Shown in pieces: positions 14,630 through 16,383 of a stretch of DNA of 16,383 nucleotides (positions within the stretch are counted from its first letter, which is position 1; each line of letters begins with the position of its first letter). The DNA is from Propionibacterium sp. (lineage in GTDB: Bacteria; Actinomycetota; Actinomycetes; Propionibacteriales; Propionibacteriaceae): assembly GCA_012837465.1 (NCBI GenBank), contig DURG01000069.1, forward strand, positions 1 through 16,383, written 5' to 3'. Made by a program: the position numbers and the translations under genes. The notes beneath the pieces were generated by a model. It was not told the origin of the DNA. It saw only the letters and a program-made list of their open reading frames with translations, and did not search any database.

Positions 14630-15265
14630 ATGGAGCCCACGCACCCCCAGAAGAGGCAGCGCTCGGTGTGGACGCCGATCATGACCGTGCTTGCGGCGCT
14701 GTTCGGGCTCCTGCTCGTCGGCCCCATGCTGCTGAACCTCATCCGGCCTCCGGCGCTGGGCTCCGAGTCGAGCAGCCGCAACACCGAGGTGATCAACGCA
14801 GTGGAGAGGACGGAGGAGGTCTCGCTCCTGAGCCTCGGCATCCAGGGCATCGCCGAGCGCACCGAGCAGCGCACCATCTTCGGCCTCAAGGTGCCCGGCG
14901 CGGAGCGCGCCCTGTTCATGCAGTACGACTTCACGGCGAAGCTGGGCATGGACGGCCAAGCCGTGCAGATCCGCGAAAGCGGGGACAACGAGTTCACCAT
15001 CTCCATTCCCGAGTTCACCTTCATCGGCCACGACGACGTGACCTTCAAGGTCGCGGTGGAGAAGAACGGGGTGCTCAGCTGGGTGACCCCGGAGATCGAC
15101 ACCGTCGAGATGACCAATCAGATCCTCAACGACGAGACCCAGCAGAAGTACCTCGACGACAACGAGGAGGTCCTGCGCGAGCAGGCGCAGGCCTTCTACA
15201 AGGGGATCGTCGGCGCGATCGACCCGGACATCCGGCTGGAGTTCGACTACATCTCCGGCCGCTGA
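14630..15265 (+). CDS. Membrane-anchored DUF4230-like protein
   Basis: Protein of 211 residues with no established function. Residues 1-13 are basic and polar, residues about 16-37 form one membrane helix, and the rest is predicted to lie outside the membrane (Lys/Arg flanking on the N-terminal side favours an inside N-terminus). The body fits the DUF4230 pattern as I know it: an N-terminal VINAVERTEEVSLLSL strand, a RTIFGLKVPGAERALFMQYD segment, KLGMDG, ISIPEFTF, VEKNGVLSWVTPE, and an acidic helical end. The assignment is by pattern memory and not confirmed by a search. Its 3' end overlaps the P450 gene on the other strand by 19 bases. Candidate promoter and ribosome site are upstream, so it may be separate from fhs. 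Confidence 0.75.
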   Translation: MEPTHPQKRQRSVWTPIMTVLAALFGLLLVGPMLLNLIRPPALGSESSSRNTEVINAVERTEEVSLLSLGIQGIAERTEQRTIFGLKVPGAERALFMQYDFTAKLGMDGQAVQIRESGDNEFTISIPEFTFIGHDDVTFKVAVEKNGVLSWVTPEIDTVEMTNQILNDETQQKYLDDNEEVLREQAQAFYKGIVGAIDPDIRLEFDYISGR

Positions 15266-16383
15266 GCCCTCACCAGACCGCCGCTTTCCGGCCGGGTGGG
15301 CATCGCACGCCAGGAGAACTCCAGGCCCTCGTCGAGGATCTCCACGCCCGGCTCACACATCGCCGCGACGGCCATGCCCAGTGAGCTGACGGCGATCTTC
15401 TCGCCCGGGCAGCGATGCCCCGTGCGCACGTCGGAACCGCCGTGCGGGATGAAGGTCTCGATGGCCTCGGCCTCGTGGAAGTCCTTGCCCAGGAATCGCC
15501 CGGGGTCGAACTCGTCGGCCCTCTCCCAGGAGACGGGATCCGTGTTGGTGTTGAGCACGTCGATGAGGATGCGATCCCCCTTGTTGACCTTCTCGCCCTT
15601 GAACTCGAAGTCGGTCCGGGCGAAGGCGGGCAGCACCGGCACGAACGGGTAGTACCGGCGCACCTCCTGCCCGAACGCGGTGGCGATCGGGCCGTCGATC
15701 AAGGTGCCGCGCTCGGCCGTCTCGGCCTGGATGCGCTCGCGCCATTCGGGGTGTTCGAAGAGCGCCTTCGCTGCGAAGGCGGCGAATCGCGCAACGGCGA
15801 TGTGCGGGCGGAACGTGTTCTGCATCTCGATGCCGGCGGTCTTGTCGTCGAGCAGCTTGCCGTCGGGCTCGCGATGGTTCGCCCACTCGTAGAGGGAAGT
15901 GCCGGGCTGGGAGTCGCGCTTTCCGGCACGCTGCTCGCGGATGACCTGGGCGCACCAGCGGTCTGTCCGGCGGCGGTTGACCCACGCCTTGACGTGGTCA
16001 AGGTTGACATGGGCGAAGCCCTCGACGATCTCCCCCAGGCGGCGCGCCTGCACGTCGAGTTCGGCATCGCGCCCCTCGATCCCGGCCCAGCGCAGCGAGG
16101 CGCGGCCGTAGGCGATGACCATCGAGTCGTAGACGCTGTCGGTGTGCTTGTGCCACCGCGCGATCGCCTCGCGTACTTCGGCCTCCACCATGGGCTTGAT
16201 GCGCTCGACGTGTTGGTCGTCGTAGCAGACCTTCACGAAGGTCGCCTTGCGGTGACGATGGGCTTCGTCGTCGAGGGTGTGCACCGAGTCATTGCCGAAC
16301 AGGGAACCCTGGATGGGCGTGGGCATGGCCCCTTCCCGCTTGACCTTGCTGGAGTCGTAGAACAACTCGACGCCCTCGGCACC
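15247..16383 (-). CDS. CYP152-family cytochrome P450 (fatty-acid peroxygenase/decarboxylase type), 5' end cut
   Basis: The 378 residues present lack roughly the first 40 of a CYP152 protein; the frame is open to the window edge (GAEGVELFYDSSKVKREGAM). These P450s use H2O2 directly on fatty acids, giving alpha- or beta-hydroxy acids or terminal alkenes, without redox partners. Evidence: the heme-binding segment HGGSDVRTGHRCPGE, with the Cys codon at 15409-15411; NTFRPHIAVARF in the I helix, where the Arg-Pro replaces the usual acid-alcohol pair and the Arg binds the substrate carboxylate; and FGQEVRRYYPFVPVLPAF. The residue before the conserved TLD is His (codon 16279-16281), as in the decarboxylase OleT, where most hydroxylases have Gln. 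It converges on the DUF4230-like gene with a 19-base overlap. Hydroxylation remains possible. Confidence 0.9.
   Translation of the reverse strand, partial: GAEGVELFYDSSKVKREGAMPTPIQGSLFGNDSVHTLDDEAHRHRKATFVKVCYDDQHVERIKPMVEAEVREAIARWHKHTDSVYDSMVIAYGRASLRWAGIEGRDAELDVQARRLGEIVEGFAHVNLDHVKAWVNRRRTDRWCAQVIREQRAGKRDSQPGTSLYEWANHREPDGKLLDDKTAGIEMQNTFRPHIAVARFAAFAAKALFEHPEWRERIQAETAERGTLIDGPIATAFGQEVRRYYPFVPVLPAFARTDFEFKGEKVNKGDRILIDVLNTNTDPVSWERADEFDPGRFLGKDFHEAEAIETFIPHGGSDVRTGHRCPGEKIAVSSLGMAVAAMCEPGVEILDEGLEFSWRAMPTRPESGGLVRAQRPEM

Noticed and set aside
16363..16365. TTG as the start of the P450 gene
   Set aside because: The frame continues upstream with family-like sequence (GAEGVELFYD), so the true start is beyond the window.
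1..16383. tRNA or rRNA genes, CRISPR arrays, insertion sequences, phage genes
   Set aside because: No cloverleaf, rRNA segment, regularly spaced repeat, transposase motif or inverted terminal repeat was noticed by eye; a covariance-model scan was not possible.

Overview
The window is a GC-rich, gene-dense chromosomal stretch, most likely from an actinobacterium. Supporting signs are frequent GTG starts, TANNNT-type -10 boxes, a two-subunit-fused Mrp antiporter and leaderless-looking starts. The family could be Propionibacteriaceae, but that is a guess from gene content. There are 15 protein-coding genes, two of them cut by the window edges. I found no RNA genes, mobile elements, CRISPR arrays or long repeats.

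Layout. (1) A minus-strand apolipoprotein N-acyltransferase (lnt, 3' end off the left edge) diverges from a plus-strand 5'-3' exonuclease. (2) The exonuclease converges with a minus-strand metX-metW pair. (3) metX diverges from an unknown 55-residue acidic protein on the plus strand, whose stop codon directly abuts the stop of metY on the minus strand. (4) Upstream of metY on the minus strand is a tightly coupled six-gene cation/proton antiporter operon, mrpA(B)-C-D-E-F-G, preceded by an alpha/beta-hydrolase gene. (5) The hydrolase diverges from a plus-strand macrodomain protein that overlaps fhs (formate-tetrahydrofolate ligase), followed by a membrane-anchored DUF4230-like protein. (6) That last gene converges, with overlap, on a minus-strand CYP152-type cytochrome P450 whose 5' end is off the right edge.

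How they work together. MetX makes O-acetylhomoserine and MetY converts it with sulfide to homocysteine. MetW, coupled to metX by an ATGA overlap, probably supports MetX. fhs supplies one-carbon units that methionine synthesis also uses, but the two are not linked on the DNA. The Mrp genes form a single Na+/H+ antiporter complex, with MrpB fused to MrpA.

Most notable: all three divergent junctions carry a symmetrical -10 element of the form ANNNTANNNT (two exact, one with a mismatch), in which the -10 boxes of both directions share one TA step. All three convergent junctions have no intergenic DNA. The P450 carries the Phe/His/Arg set of the alkene-forming fatty-acid decarboxylase OleT. MrpE lacks the N-terminal membrane part usual for the family.
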